Source: Ceratopteris richardii
Lineage: Eukaryota > Streptophyta > Polypodiopsida > Polypodiales > Pteridaceae
Assembly: GCA_020310875.1 (NCBI GenBank)
Contig: CM035420.1
Span: forward strand, 188,639,880-188,703,879
Length of the DNA: 64,000 nucleotides
Direction: 5' to 3'
Shown here in pieces: positions 35,667-48,100 of the stretch. Position numbers and translations under genes: made by a program. Under the pieces are notes generated by a model. The model saw only the letters and a list, made by a program, of their open reading frames with translations, was not told the DNA's origin and did not search any database. How positions within the stretch are numbered: position 1 is the stretch's first letter; every line of letters begins with the position of its first letter.

Positions 35667-38600
35667 ATGAACCTTAGATCTGGCAGACACTTAGGCCGAG
35701 ACAGACAAAGCCTCAGATCTTCTGAAGCTAGTGTCAATCACACTGCCAGGTCTTGGGCCCAGCAGTTGAGTGATTACCCTGCCAGATCAGAAACAAGTGA
35801 TTCTGAGATGTCCTATCACATGGAGAGATCAGTAGGTAGTTCAGGGTTGGCTTACCTAGAGAAGCCCGAAGGGCCTTATAAGACGCAATTGGAATATATC
35901 AGGACGAATCGTCTAGGTGCTCGCATCTACGAAGACGGACTGAGAAGATCGGTGGTCCAGATTAAGAACCCCGATCAAACCCATGGATTAGACCACCCGG
36001 TAGTCAAGTTTGAGAATGGAGCATACCTAGATAAAGAAGGGACCATGTACGTAGTCACCACTCTTCCTGATAGGACTGATGAGGTTGGAAATGTGATTGC
36101 GGAGACCGACATGGGTGACATAGAGCAAGGAAACTTAGAGAGAGAGCCAAGAACCCCCCGTGGTAAGTCTGTCTTGACCAGAATCATGACTCCTGAGTGG
36201 ATTCCACAAGATAATAAAAGCATAGATCTGCTTTTAAGTCGGGAAACCGATGAGGCTTTTTGGAGATATAGAACTTCTCAACCTCAGGAGGGGAATACCC
36301 TCACGATCTACGAGTTTAAAGACCCTGATAGTCCAGGCCAAGTAACCTACCTAGACACTGCATCAGAGAGAATCTTCGTGGTCACTGAGCAGGGCAGACA
36401 TGCCTACACTTGGAAGGGTGAATTTATTTTTCCCCAACCAAGGTCTAATGTATCCTTTGGTCATCAAGGAACTGGGACCTCCCACGCTCATGGCGCTCAA
36501 AGAGATAGAGGTAGAGACAAACCTGAGGTAAGTTTCGCCAACTCCCTGGGAAGAGAAAGAACGGGAACAGAAAGGAATAGAGTAGGAACTGAGAGACATA
36601 GAACCCCATGGAATCACCGGGACATTGATGATTTTCCTTTGCCAAGGCCGAGAGAACACCCTAGGACCCTACGACCAACCCAACTTGTGAAGTCCATGAA
36701 GAATCATTTCGATGGCACGGGAGACCCTTATGACCATGTGGCCGAATTTCGGCAAGTGTTGAAAGCTGAACAAGTGGAGGACCTATTCACGCAATATAAT
36801 GCTTTCGGTCTAACCCTTAGGAACACTGCCCTTACGTGGTTCCAACCACTGAATGAGCAGCATTTCAGAAACATAGACCAACTCTTAGAAGCATTTATTG
36901 TTGAGTTTTCTAAGAGTGGAATCAGGCATAACACCTCCTCACTAATTCATAGCTTCAAACAAACACCTCAAGAGACGGTCAGACTAGCTGGAAGAAGATT
37001 TAGACAGTACCTGGAGAGATGCCCTACGCCAGAGTTACCCACACCAGCCAAACAAGTGGCCTTGTTCCTAGATGGATTGTTGAGCACTAAGCTCAGGTCA
37101 TATGTGTACCTGAAGGACCCTAGAACGATAGAGGAGTGCGTGCGCATGTGCATAGACATTGAGGACAATCTAGGTGAAGAGTTAGAACTATCAAAAATCT
37201 ATAGGGATTCTGATAGCTCTAGTAAACAGACATCTGGTCAATCCACATCCATCGAGGAACTTGCAGAGAAGGTAGCCCAAAAACTAGGTGTCTCTAGTAA
37301 GCAAATTCCGAGATTTGCCCCAGTTAAGCGGTGTTACAATTGTGGCGGCGAACATATGGCAAGTGTATGCCCCATTATGGCCCAACCTCAGGCGAACCTT
37401 AGTGGCCAGTAGTGCACCATAGAGCGCAGGTACACCAATCACACGGCACAAGACTGCCCATATAACAAACAAACTGTTAGGCAAAATTATCCTCAGCCAT
37501 ATCCACAACAGGGTAGATACCAGAATCAGTACCCATCTCCACCATACAACAGACCGCAACAAACCTATCAGCCACCTTATCAAGGGCAGCAGAGACCTCA
37601 ACCAGTCCTAGTGCAGCAACCCCCTACTCCAACCAATGTGATCCCAGTGAAGTATGCATCTACTGAAGAAAATCTGAATAGAGCCATAGTCCCAGTCACC
37701 CCATTGCTATCAGACAGTGATCCCAGTGACCATAGTTTTGACTCCGCACATATTGATAGCCCACAGGCTTACTACATGCAGTCACCCGAGCATAACGATT
37801 CATACTACTATGAGGACCCAAGTGAAAATAATGGGGAACCGGAGTATTCTAATGTCATGTACACAAACCCCAACTCTAGACCTCAACCTAGGCAGGTACG
37901 ACCCCCATTTCCTAGAGGACCATGCTTCAGATGTCAGGGAGATCACCTTATACGTGATTGCCCACTGCCTGCCCCTACACAGCCTCAACCAGTAACCATT
38001 CAGGGTTTCTGTCAAGATTGCGGGAAAGAGCATCTCCTACGAGATTGCCCGAAGAACCCTAATAACATGCCTAAAATCACTCCTATCAATGTCGTTGGGT
38101 TAGTGGTAGACTCCATAGGAAGCGTGACTTCCACTACACCTGTGCAGGTGATCACAAGAGCCCAGGCACTTCAACAACACAAAGGTGCAGGGCCCGAACA
38201 GAGCCCCGAGGTGAGTGAAACAGAGAGCATAACCAAAAAGAGGACTAGAACCTGGAAGGAGAGTCGTGAAAGAATGAAGAGACAATGGGCAAAAAAGATA
38301 AATGAACTTGAAGAAAGCGTGAGAGAAACCAAGGCAAAAATCATAGAAATCACATCTCATCCGCACTCCCACACACTTCCTCCACTACCATCCCCATCAC
38401 CCTCCAATTCTCCACCCTCTAACACACCCCTCGTAACCCACCCACCACCCCGAGTAGGATCAGTATTAGCTGACCCCACTCCTGAAGGCTTGGACATGAT
38501 GTTTAAAGCCTACCAGGCTCGACTTCAAGAAGGGCCAACAGCTGCAAACCTAGACAGGAGTTACCCTAGAGCCGACTTAGAGATTGAACGGATGAAGATG

Positions 38601-41600
38601 TGCATGAAAATGGTAGAACAAGCTCAAGCTATACTTGAGACTAGCCAAAAGTTCAATCAGACGAACGCTGTCAAGCCGGATTTGCATTTCCAAGGCTTAC
38701 TAGAAAGATTAGAGCAGTTGGTAAACAAATCACAAGTTTCTTTACCTCCACAGGCTCAACCAGTTGTTGAAAGAGGAAGCTCACCACAAATGGTAGCTTA
38801 TGTTCCTAATTCCACGGATGCTGGAATACCTCCTTCAATACAACAGTACTCTCCAGAGTTCTTGCGGGAAATACAAGAAGAGAAATGGGCCAAGGAGAAG
38901 GGTGATTCCCCTCCGATTCCTGAGATTGATGATCTTCGTGATCAATTTCCCCAAGACATTCCCTCTATCTATGGGGATCAAGCAGAGCAACAAGAGGATG
39001 AGAGATTAGATTTTGAATCTAATTCTTTACAAGAGTTGCCTCATTTCACAGGCCCATGGGAATCTGAATCTCTCCAGATCAGAGCGCCCACGATATTGGT
39101 AAGAAATGAAGACTCAGTGATTCCCAGGAACACTGATGTGGTGAAGAACACTAAGGTTCAATGTCACCTCACTGTAGAGGAACTCCTCAAGGCAAAACCG
39201 GAGCTCTGGAATCATGTGAAAGATCAGGTTCCAGAACTTGAATCCAATATACCAAAAGTAGGCTCTAAGCAGAAAGTTCCCGAGATACCTCTTGACAAGA
39301 TAGGAGACATGAGCGAAGGTGAAGAAGGTAACACTTATCTTCCGATCACCTATCAAGGTCACACAACCAAAGCAATTGTGGATTCGGGTGCCGGTGTTGC
39401 TATCGCGACCATCTCCCTGTGGAAGCGATGGGGCAAACCCACCTTAAGACCAACGAGAATGAAACTTCAAATGGCAGATGGTCATTTTGAAAGACCTCTC
39501 GGATTGCTTGAAGGGATAACTCTAACCACTTGTGGTGTAGAGTTTGAACATACGTTTGCCATATGTGACTTTGAGAAGAATAATGTTTACGAGATGATCC
39601 TAGGAAGACCCTTCCTACGACAATTACAAATAGTACAAGATTGGGGAACCAACTCCTTGTACTTACAGCACTTAGGGGTCACCACCAAGGTCAATCTGAA
39701 GGATCACACCTTCAGAGATGTACCACCCCTACAGTGGAATCCTATCCACAAAGCGAAAGAAGACTCTATCTCCGTGCATTCTGGAAGTTCACCTGAACCA
39801 TCCTGGTTGCATGAAGATACTCACTTGTGGATGTGCAAGGTCGCGGAGGAAGAGGAAAAGCGCCGAAAAGCGAGAGAAGAAGGAGCTCCCCCAGGAGATA
39901 GACCAATAAAAGACCCAGCCTATACTCCGATGATATTTCCTGATGAGGAATTTGAGCCTCATGGTTGGGCAGAAATCTTAGCTACCATGGACATTGCAGT
40001 CAATGAGGAACAATGGACACCCCATTGCGATGAGGAGGGTTACGATATTTCAGTGTTCATGTGTCGGCCCTTGTTGGAAGAGTGTGATCCTAGTGAGTCC
40101 ATGGAAGAAGAAGAGAGTGACGATGATCTAGAATCCATTGTGATGGATACTTACTTCGACTCAGAGGAACACTACTTAGAAAACATAGGAGTGTTAACCC
40201 AAAAAGAAGAAGAACCCCTTGCGAGTATTAAAACGATAAATTCAAAGAAAGGAAGTGAAGGAAGTCAAAAGAAAAAGAAAAGGAAAGTAGTAAGACAAGA
40301 AGAGGAAGAATCATTGTTTGAAGTACCAGAAAATTTCAAGAAATATGAAGTGGAAGACCGGAAAATATTGGTACGAATGCCTAAGAGAGAAGCCATTATA
40401 GGAGAAGCATATGACAATAAAGAAAAGACCAAAAAAATTGTAGTGACCCTTGAAGGGAACGAAGAGAGATGTACGTACATAGGTGACGACCTAAGTGCAG
40501 AAGAAGAAGCAAAGCTTGTAGCTCTATTAAGAGAATATAGGGATGTGTTCGCATGGCATTATAGAGACTTGAAAGGAGTAGATCTAGAGATCTGCTCTCA
40601 TACGATTCCGATGACCGCTGATGCTAAGCCCACCAAACAAAAACCCTACACATATAATGACAATTATGCGGCCAAAATAAAAGAGGAAATTGACAGGCTG
40701 ATTGAAGCCGGATTCATCTATGAGATTGAGCACACTGAATGGGTGTCCCCTATTGTAGTGGTGCCCAAGAAGAATGGGAAATTGCGAGTGTGCATTAACC
40801 TTAAAAAAGTTAATGCCGCTACGATTAGAGATAGTTATCCACTGCCCATCACCGAACATCTTTTGGAGCGTGTTGCAGGCAAGGAGGTTTACAGCTTCCT
40901 TGATGGATTTTCAGGTTACAACCAAGTAGCCATTGCCCCCGAAGATCAACACAAAACGGCCTTTGCCACAGAATGGGGAATCTTTGCATTCCGTGTGATG
41001 CCATTTGGGCTCACCAATGCACCTGCAACATTCCAAAGACTCATGTGTCATGTCTTCAAAGAGTTCTTGCGAAAGAGCTTAGAAGTATATGTGGATGATT
41101 TGTGCGCTCATTCCCAAGAGAGAAGATACCACATCCCTGAACTCAGGCAAATCTTCAACAAGTGTAGAGATTATCGAGTGTGTCTGAATCCAGAAAAGTG
41201 TGTGTTTATGGTACGACAAGGTAAGATCTTAGGCCACATCGTTTCTAAGAATGGAATTTCAACAGATGAAGACAAAGTAAGAGCAATAGCAGAGTTGCCC
41301 AGACCAAGGAATGTTAAAGAGGTACAAGCCTTTATGGGCCATTGCGGGTATTACCGTAGGTTTATCCACATGTATGCCATCATAGCTAAACCTCTTTATG
41401 GGTTGTTAACAAACTTTGAATGGAACGAGGAATGCGAGAATTCCTTCAATGAGCTGAAAAGACGTTTGTGCACAGCACCAATACTGACTACTCCGGATTG
41501 GAGCAAACCCTTTCATGTCCATGTAGATGCCTCCAATCATGCTATAGGATGTGTGCTAGCACAACCCACAGGTGAAGGAAACCTAGATTTGCCGATAGCA

Positions 41601-44600
41601 TATGCTAGTAGGCAATTAAATGCAGCTGAACGAAATTACACCACAACGGAGAGAGAAGGCTTGGGCATGATATATGCTGTGAAGAAGTTTAGACACTATA
41701 AGTTCAAGTTTTTCACTGATCATCAAGCGCTACTATATTTGGTCAATAAACCTTGCAATACAGGTCGCTTAGTAAGATGGTTTCTCTTACTAATGGAATA
41801 CGACTTTGAAGTTGTTGTCAGGAAAGGTAGAACCCATCTTAGGGCAGACCATCTTTCTCGCATCACTTCAGGAGAGCCACCGCAAGGAGTGTCTGATGAA
41901 TTGCCCGATGCGTATCTGTTCAATTTAGAAGTTGTTCCTAAATGGGCAAATAAGTTGGTACCAGTCCTAACCTTCGGGCCTGCAAATAAGAATGTGAAAA
42001 CCAGCAAAGAAGACGTTGTAAAATCATTAAAGTATCAAATCTTGGCTGGAAGTATGTACAAGCAAGATACAGAAGGGGTGTTAGCTTGTTGTGTAGAGGA
42101 GGATGAACATGCTAGTTGGCTGCAGCAAGCCCATGAGGGACCGCTAGGGAATCACTACTCTAAACAACGAACCTTGCAGAATCTAAAACGCTTAGGAGTG
42201 TATTGGCCTAGCATGGACAAGGAAGTACAAGAGTGGATCCAGAGCTGTCCAGAGTGCCAGGAGAGACCCCCAGTGGAGCATGCCACTCTTTATCACATGT
42301 CATTAATCCCAGATTGGAGTGCTCCACTGGTCGAGTTCATGAGAACAGGAACATTAACCAATCAGGCCAGCATTGCAAGAAAACGGAGCATGGAGCAAGA
42401 GGCTCAAGACTATGCTTTAGTAGGAGACAACCTGTATCGAAGAGGCAAGGATGGTTACCTAAGACTGTGCGTACATGAATCAGACTACTTGAAAGTCTTA
42501 GAAACAGCACATAGCGGTGCTGCAGGTGGGCACTTTGGGCCTGACAGAGTGATTAAGACTATTCTATTCTCAGGACTATGGTGGCCCACTCTTCATATGG
42601 ATGCACATACTTATGTGAAGAGTTGCGACACATGCCAACGTGCCCAATATCCGACAAGAAAAGATGAAATGCCCTTGAGGCCAATGATGGGAGGACGTGC
42701 ATTTTCAAAGTGGGGTATAGACTTTGTAGGTCCCATCAACCCCCCAGCTAGGAACTCCCATGCAGAATACATTATTGTAGCCACAGATTACCTTACAAAG
42801 TGGGTGGAAGTAAAAGCCACGGCAAGGAATGATGCTCACACGACGGCTAAATTCTTATTCGAAAATGTGTTCACTAGATATGGGTTACCAATAGAGTTGG
42901 TTAGTGATAGAGGTACGCACTTCTTGAATGAGGTCATTGAAAATCTCCTTCAAGAATTCTTGGTGATACATAAGAAATCTGCACCCTATCACCCACAGGC
43001 TAACGGACAAGCCGAGAGCACGAATAAGATCCTGTGTAATGTATTGACGAAACTTGTAAATAATAAACGCTCTGATTGGGACAAACAACTTCATCATGCT
43101 GTTTGGGCATACCGAGTTGCTTACAAAACGGTACTCAATGCCACCCCATTTCAGATGGTCTTCGGACAAAATGCGGTGTTACCCTTAGATTTCCTAATTC
43201 CAGCTTTAAGAGTAGCACAAGAGCATGAGTGGAATGGACACGAGTTGTCCTCGAGGATCTTTGATCTAGAGCGCTTAGGTGAGACGAGGCTACGAGCAGC
43301 AGCAGGTATCTATGCTGCAAAGAAACGGCAAAAGGCATACTTTGATGCCCATGTGAAGGATAAGGGCTTGAAGGCAGGAGATCTAGTGTTAGTCTACACA
43401 TTGAAACAACACGCAAGAAAGCTAGAAAAGAGAGGCTGCGGACCTATGATCATTAATAGGATCTCCACGAGTGGAGCAGTACGACTAGCCACTTTAGAAG
43501 GGGATGTCCTTCCAAACTATATTAGCGGATGCAGAGTCAAGCTGTATCAAGAACCCCTCACGGAGGAGATGCTAAGCCGACTCAATATTGCTAAGCAACG
43601 TAAAGAGGAGGAAAAACGAATTCGAGAAGAAGCACAGGCAGAGGCCTTAGAACGTATCAAACGAATGAAGTTGAGAAGACAAGGAAGAGACCAGCCTATG
43701 ACTAACACTGAAGAGTCCCCAGGCTATCCCATGGCCATGTGTGAGGCTTCAGGTGGACACACCCATAAGATAGTAGACCGACGACCTTTTGTGACCCTAG
43801 AAATAGGACAAAAGGACAGCATAACAAGCGTGAGGGCTTTAATTGATTCAGGAGCAGCCACAAGTGCAGTTCGGCTTTCTTACTGCCAGCAGCTACAGTT
43901 GAAGGTAAAACCCATAGAAGCATATCTGATAGGATTAGGAGGTGTGGAAAACCCTTGTATGGGAGAGGTGGATCTTCCCCTCTACATACGAGAGGTCCTC
44001 ATGCCAGTAAAAGTGCTAGTGTGTGAAGACGAGGATCTGACCGAACCGCTTATCTTGGGCCAAGACTGGATCTATGATCACGCAGTCAACCTGAACCTAA
44101 GAAGTGGACTTCTTCAGGCTTGGGTAGGCCAAAGTCGTCTCACGATTGAATTAGAAAATCAAGCACTCAAACCAATAGAACAGGCAACAACTCCTGGTCC
44201 CTCCAGGAGTCCACGCGAAGATAACCACGTTGTGCTTGTCCAAACTTCTATGGTGCAGAGGAATGTCAATCTTACTGAAGGTTCAGGAGCCAAGAAGGAG
44301 TTCCTAATTGATCCAAAGAAGATTCTAAACGAACGGACCGAACACCACTCTATACGAAGGAGACCGCTGATCAAGAGGAAGGAGCGCCAACCCGCGCAAC
44401 ATGGAGCATCTCGTGGCGTGAAGCAGATCTGGATACGCAAGGATGGGAGACCCACAGCCCCAATCGCAGATTCTCAAGGAGACAAGACACGAGCCTCACA
44501 ATCAAGGATCAAAGCTAAGAAGCCCCCTAGGATCACCCCTAGGCACACCATCTCTATTTGGGTCCCTAAGCGGTCAATGAAGGCCATCCCTAATGTTAGA

Positions 44601-44903
44601 CAGATATGGGTGCCCAAGGCTAGCTTACAAGCCCAAATTACTTCAACTACAGACACAAGGATGAAGCAGCTCTCACAAGCACTCTTGGCCAACAACTCAG
44701 GAAGTGACAAGATACCTACACCTCTCACTGTCCACACTCCCATCAACCCCAGGAATGTCTGGAAATGGGTACCCACAAGGTCCCAACCACATCACACACT
44801 CAGACCAAAGTCTTCACCTGTCCTTAGCTCTAAAAGCTACGACTCCTGTATCAAAGTGTGGAGAGTTAAACTGTGTACTAAACCCCCTGACCATCTTCTG
44901 TAA
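35667..44903 (+). CDS. gag-pol: Gag-pol coding region of EY
   Basis: The start ATG at 35667 (MNLRSGRHLGRD) is conserved in E1, E2 and E5. About 3,080 codons in one frame, nearly all open, with about one break. Order: gag body to about 37300; CCHC knuckles at about 37332 (CYNCGGEHMASVC), 37923 (CFRCQGDHLIRDC) and 38010 (CQDCGKEHLLRDC); Pro/Ser linker; first retropepsin with IVDSGAG at 39374; an acidic/lysine linker; reverse transcriptase about 40650-41300 with FLDGFSGYNQVAI and catalytic YVDD at 41088-41099; RNase H about 41510-41860 (HVDASNHAIG, FTDHQALLYL); H2C2 modules 42132-42637; integrase core about 42700-43150 (GIDFVG, SDRGTHF, NGQAESTNK, the D,D,E residues); C-terminal domain; second retropepsin-like domain about 43780-44160. 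The product would yield the particle, cDNA synthesis and integration proteins. It resembles Athila/Tat elements but is longer. Confidence 0.93.
42132..42637 (+). other. Two tandem H2C2 zinc-binding modules before the integrase core
   Basis: The first module at about 42132-42260 runs from HEGPLGNHYS to CPECQ, with GVYWPSM between. The second at about 42510-42637 runs from HSGAAGGHFG to CDTCQ, with LWWPTLHMDAH between. Both have the H-x3/6-H ... C-x2-C pattern of the gypsy integrase N-terminal zinc finger. They are separated by about 80 residues. E2 keeps both on the minus strand (27489-28013). Confidence 0.8.
43780..44160 (+). other. Second retropepsin-like domain at the C-terminus of pol
   Basis: The segment has ALIDSGAATSAVRLSYC, a canonical D-S/T-G active-site loop followed by the small hydrophobic residues expected of retropepsins. 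Further on is LILGQDWIYDHAVNLN, which matches the second signature (hydrophobic-LG-x-D/N-hydrophobic-L). It is separate from the usual protease at about 39370. E2 and E3 carry the same domain at the same place (LVLGQDWIYEHAV near 26080; LILGKDWLYDHS near 11590). Confidence 0.8.
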
Positions 44904-45133
44904 ATCCGTCCACACTAACACAGAAGCATTTCGAGTCCATTGCATAACCAAAGTACGCATCTAGGATGACACTGACCTTTAATCACCACTCACACATATC
45001 ATAAACACCTCACCACTAACTACTGACCTCCGGGATTGTCATGTTAGTATTGTGAAGGGAACACCATTACATCTTGTTTCCTATGCAACACTAATGTGCC
45101 TTTCGTCTTCCAACAGATAAGCGACCTACTCTC

Positions 45134-48100
45134 ATGGCAACCGAGGCAGGCACAAGCTCTCAGGCAGGATCTGGTGCCCCCATCAACTGGGATGCCATGC
45201 CAGTGGAAGCTCCACCAACGGCTAGACCTGAAGAATTCTTGAATGTGCGAAGAATCCCTATTCCAGATCCACCCAGTGGACTAACCGAAAGAGTGAAAGG
45301 GCACTCCCATTGGTTCAATGAAATGCCAGGGGATTTGGGAGACGCGGACCACATCTGGGAGTCCAAGATGGAGTGTGGAGGGGTTTGGTGGACCTTCCAA
45401 TTCTTTTCAAGAGAATTTGAGGCCTTACAAAATGCAGCTCCCCTTCAAGAGATCTGGCGAAAGGCAGGACTGCAAACCTACTTCAGTGCAGCTCTACCAA
45501 AACCTGACTTCCTCAGGTGTTACTACTTGATTGCCACGATGAAACCTACCGGGGATAAAGATCATTCAGGCACATTCTGGGTGCCCTCCTTATCTAATCT
45601 GGAGGAGATGAGGAAGTTTGAACTAAATGTAACATTAATCAGGGAAGCCCTTCAAATGTATGGCACTCATGTGCCTTCAGATCGCGACCCCCTGATACCA
45701 GAATCAATGAAGAGCAATAGAGTCAAGAAGCTCAAAGACATGTGCGCCCTCACCCCTAACATCGCCATACCCCTGCGGATGTGCCTCCAGCACTTCGCAT
45801 TTCCAGCTCAAGACCGTTTCACTCAGCCCCACAAGAAGATATGGTACGGACTGTATTTAGCAGAGACCGGAAGCTTGCCCATCAAGATGCCAGTATGGAT
45901 CTTAGATCAGGTATATGAGGCAGGCAAGCGGGGGGTGAGGAAGCCCACTCTACATGGTTGCTGTGCGTTGACTAGAATCATCTACAGATGTCTGGCGTAT
46001 GATGTGCCAGTTGCTCGAGCCCTAAAGTATGCACATCTAGAATTGTTTAAAGGGCGAAAGTCAGGGAGTCAGCCTGCAAAAAGAATGCGTGGATCCCTTT
46101 CACAAGTCCTGATCCCTCCAGCAACCACTACCGAAGTCTCCCCTAGAGAGGAAGCCCCGGTGGCACCAATCACAATCCATCTCCAGGAGTCTCAACCAAG
46201 AGAGGTGGTACAGCCCACTCCCTCTGCCCCTCCGCTACCTACCGATGCAGAATTCGCAGCGATGGCCACTTTCACCGAAGACCAAAATTTTGATTTTGAA
46301 ACATTTCTGCAGACGGCTCATCTATCAGACAGTGAAGGTTGCCCTGACAATATCGATCCGGGGACATCAACCCAAAGAGAACAGGCACGAGGTGAGATAA
46401 GCAGCGTACAGGAGCTAGGAGTGACGCAACCTCCTCAAAGTCCAAACACACAAGCTCAGGAGCAGGCACCAAGGAATAACCCAGAAGAGAGTGAAGACGA
46501 AACCCCTGCCTATACGGCACAGCTCAAACGATTATACCAGACAATCAAGCAGGTACAAAGACGCCATAAAATGTCAGAAGAAGCAAATAGGGCCCTAGTA
46601 AACCAGATGTTACAGTCAGAGCATATCGACCCCCATTTTGTAGAATCGCTAAATCTTTTGGCAGACACCTGTGGCATCAGTGAAGCATTGAGAACCTTGG
46701 TCTATCAAGAGAATCCTGCTTATGATCAAAGAAGAATTGATACGCGGCCGCGACAAGGAAAGATGATTCAGATGGAAGTATCTACCGCGCTAGCTACGTC
46801 CACATCAGAAGATGTTCACATGATTAGCCCTAGGCACAATGATGAACTGGAGGAAGTTACGCATGCCCCATCCCCCCCATCATCTCCTATCCCACCCTCA
46901 GAGCCTCTCTCCACTTATCTTTCTACACAACCATTCTCCTCCTATAGTGAGACCATTGTACACACCCCCGTTTCTACTCTCCTTCCTTCACCCTCATCCA
47001 TCTCTGTCACTCAGATTTTTGAACCCCAACTAGGTCACCCTTCCTTCCTCCATGCCTTTGGACAACCATCTGTCACGAGTCAAACTCTTTCTCTTCCCTT
47101 ACCCTCCACCCTTCCATTTCCTCCCTCCCAAACTATACCTACTCCATCCCTTGTAACTGCCTCGGGCACCACACTAATCACCCAACCCTCCTTGTGGACC
47201 CAATTTGTAAACATTCTTCGACAGGTTGAGGAACATAAGAAAAAGTCCCTTCCCCAAAGTCACTTCCCCACATTCACAGCCACCACCATCACACCACCCA
47301 CCATCCCGGTGTTCACATTTCACGAATCACACTCACTCATGTCCGATCCCATGGACATCTCACCATCCGCTGGATCACCCACCACCACTGTTCCCACAAC
47401 ACCATCACAGGTTATTACACTCACATCACCACTTCCACACACAGTAGGCACGACATCCACTTTTCCCACTCCCACTTCCCAACCCCCTGCATCTTCCACC
47501 TCATTTAGTCTTGCACTTGACACGATGCTTGAAGCTGCCACTCAGCTTAAGCAAGAATATACATTATTGGAAGAAAATAACAAAGGGCTTTGCACCCTCA
47601 CAGCAACACTCCAAGAGCGTGTCAATGCCTTGGAGTTCATTCATACGGAGTCACAAAGCAAGATATTCGCCCTCGAACAGGTAAATGCGCAACTCAAAGC
47701 GGAGCATATGGAAGAGAGCAAAGCCATGGAGGAACAGCTTCACGATCAAATGGGCCGCAATGCACGGCTTCAACGAAACATGGCTTTGCTACGACGACAT
47801 CTGGCAGCAGCGCAAGAAGAGAATAGACGGCTTCAACAACAAAACCAAGAAAACCTCGAGGCTGCCATGGAGAACACCCCGGGAGCACCCATAGACCCGG
47901 TCAAATTTCAAGCGGTCCCCTCAGAAAGCATACAACAAATATTGGAAACGTATGCCAATCTATTAGAAGCACATGATCAGCTGGCCGATCAGCTAAAGGA
48001 CTTACAGAGACCCCAAGAGTCTACACCACACCGACAGGAACATAAAGAAATGACAGACGCTACTACTTCAACCGAACCTGAACATTCAACGCCCAACGAC

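Noticed and set aside
35975-36934. Minus-strand ORFs of 66-98 codons inside EY
   Set aside because: Antisense to gag, not conserved as proteins; gag on the plus strand explains the sequence.
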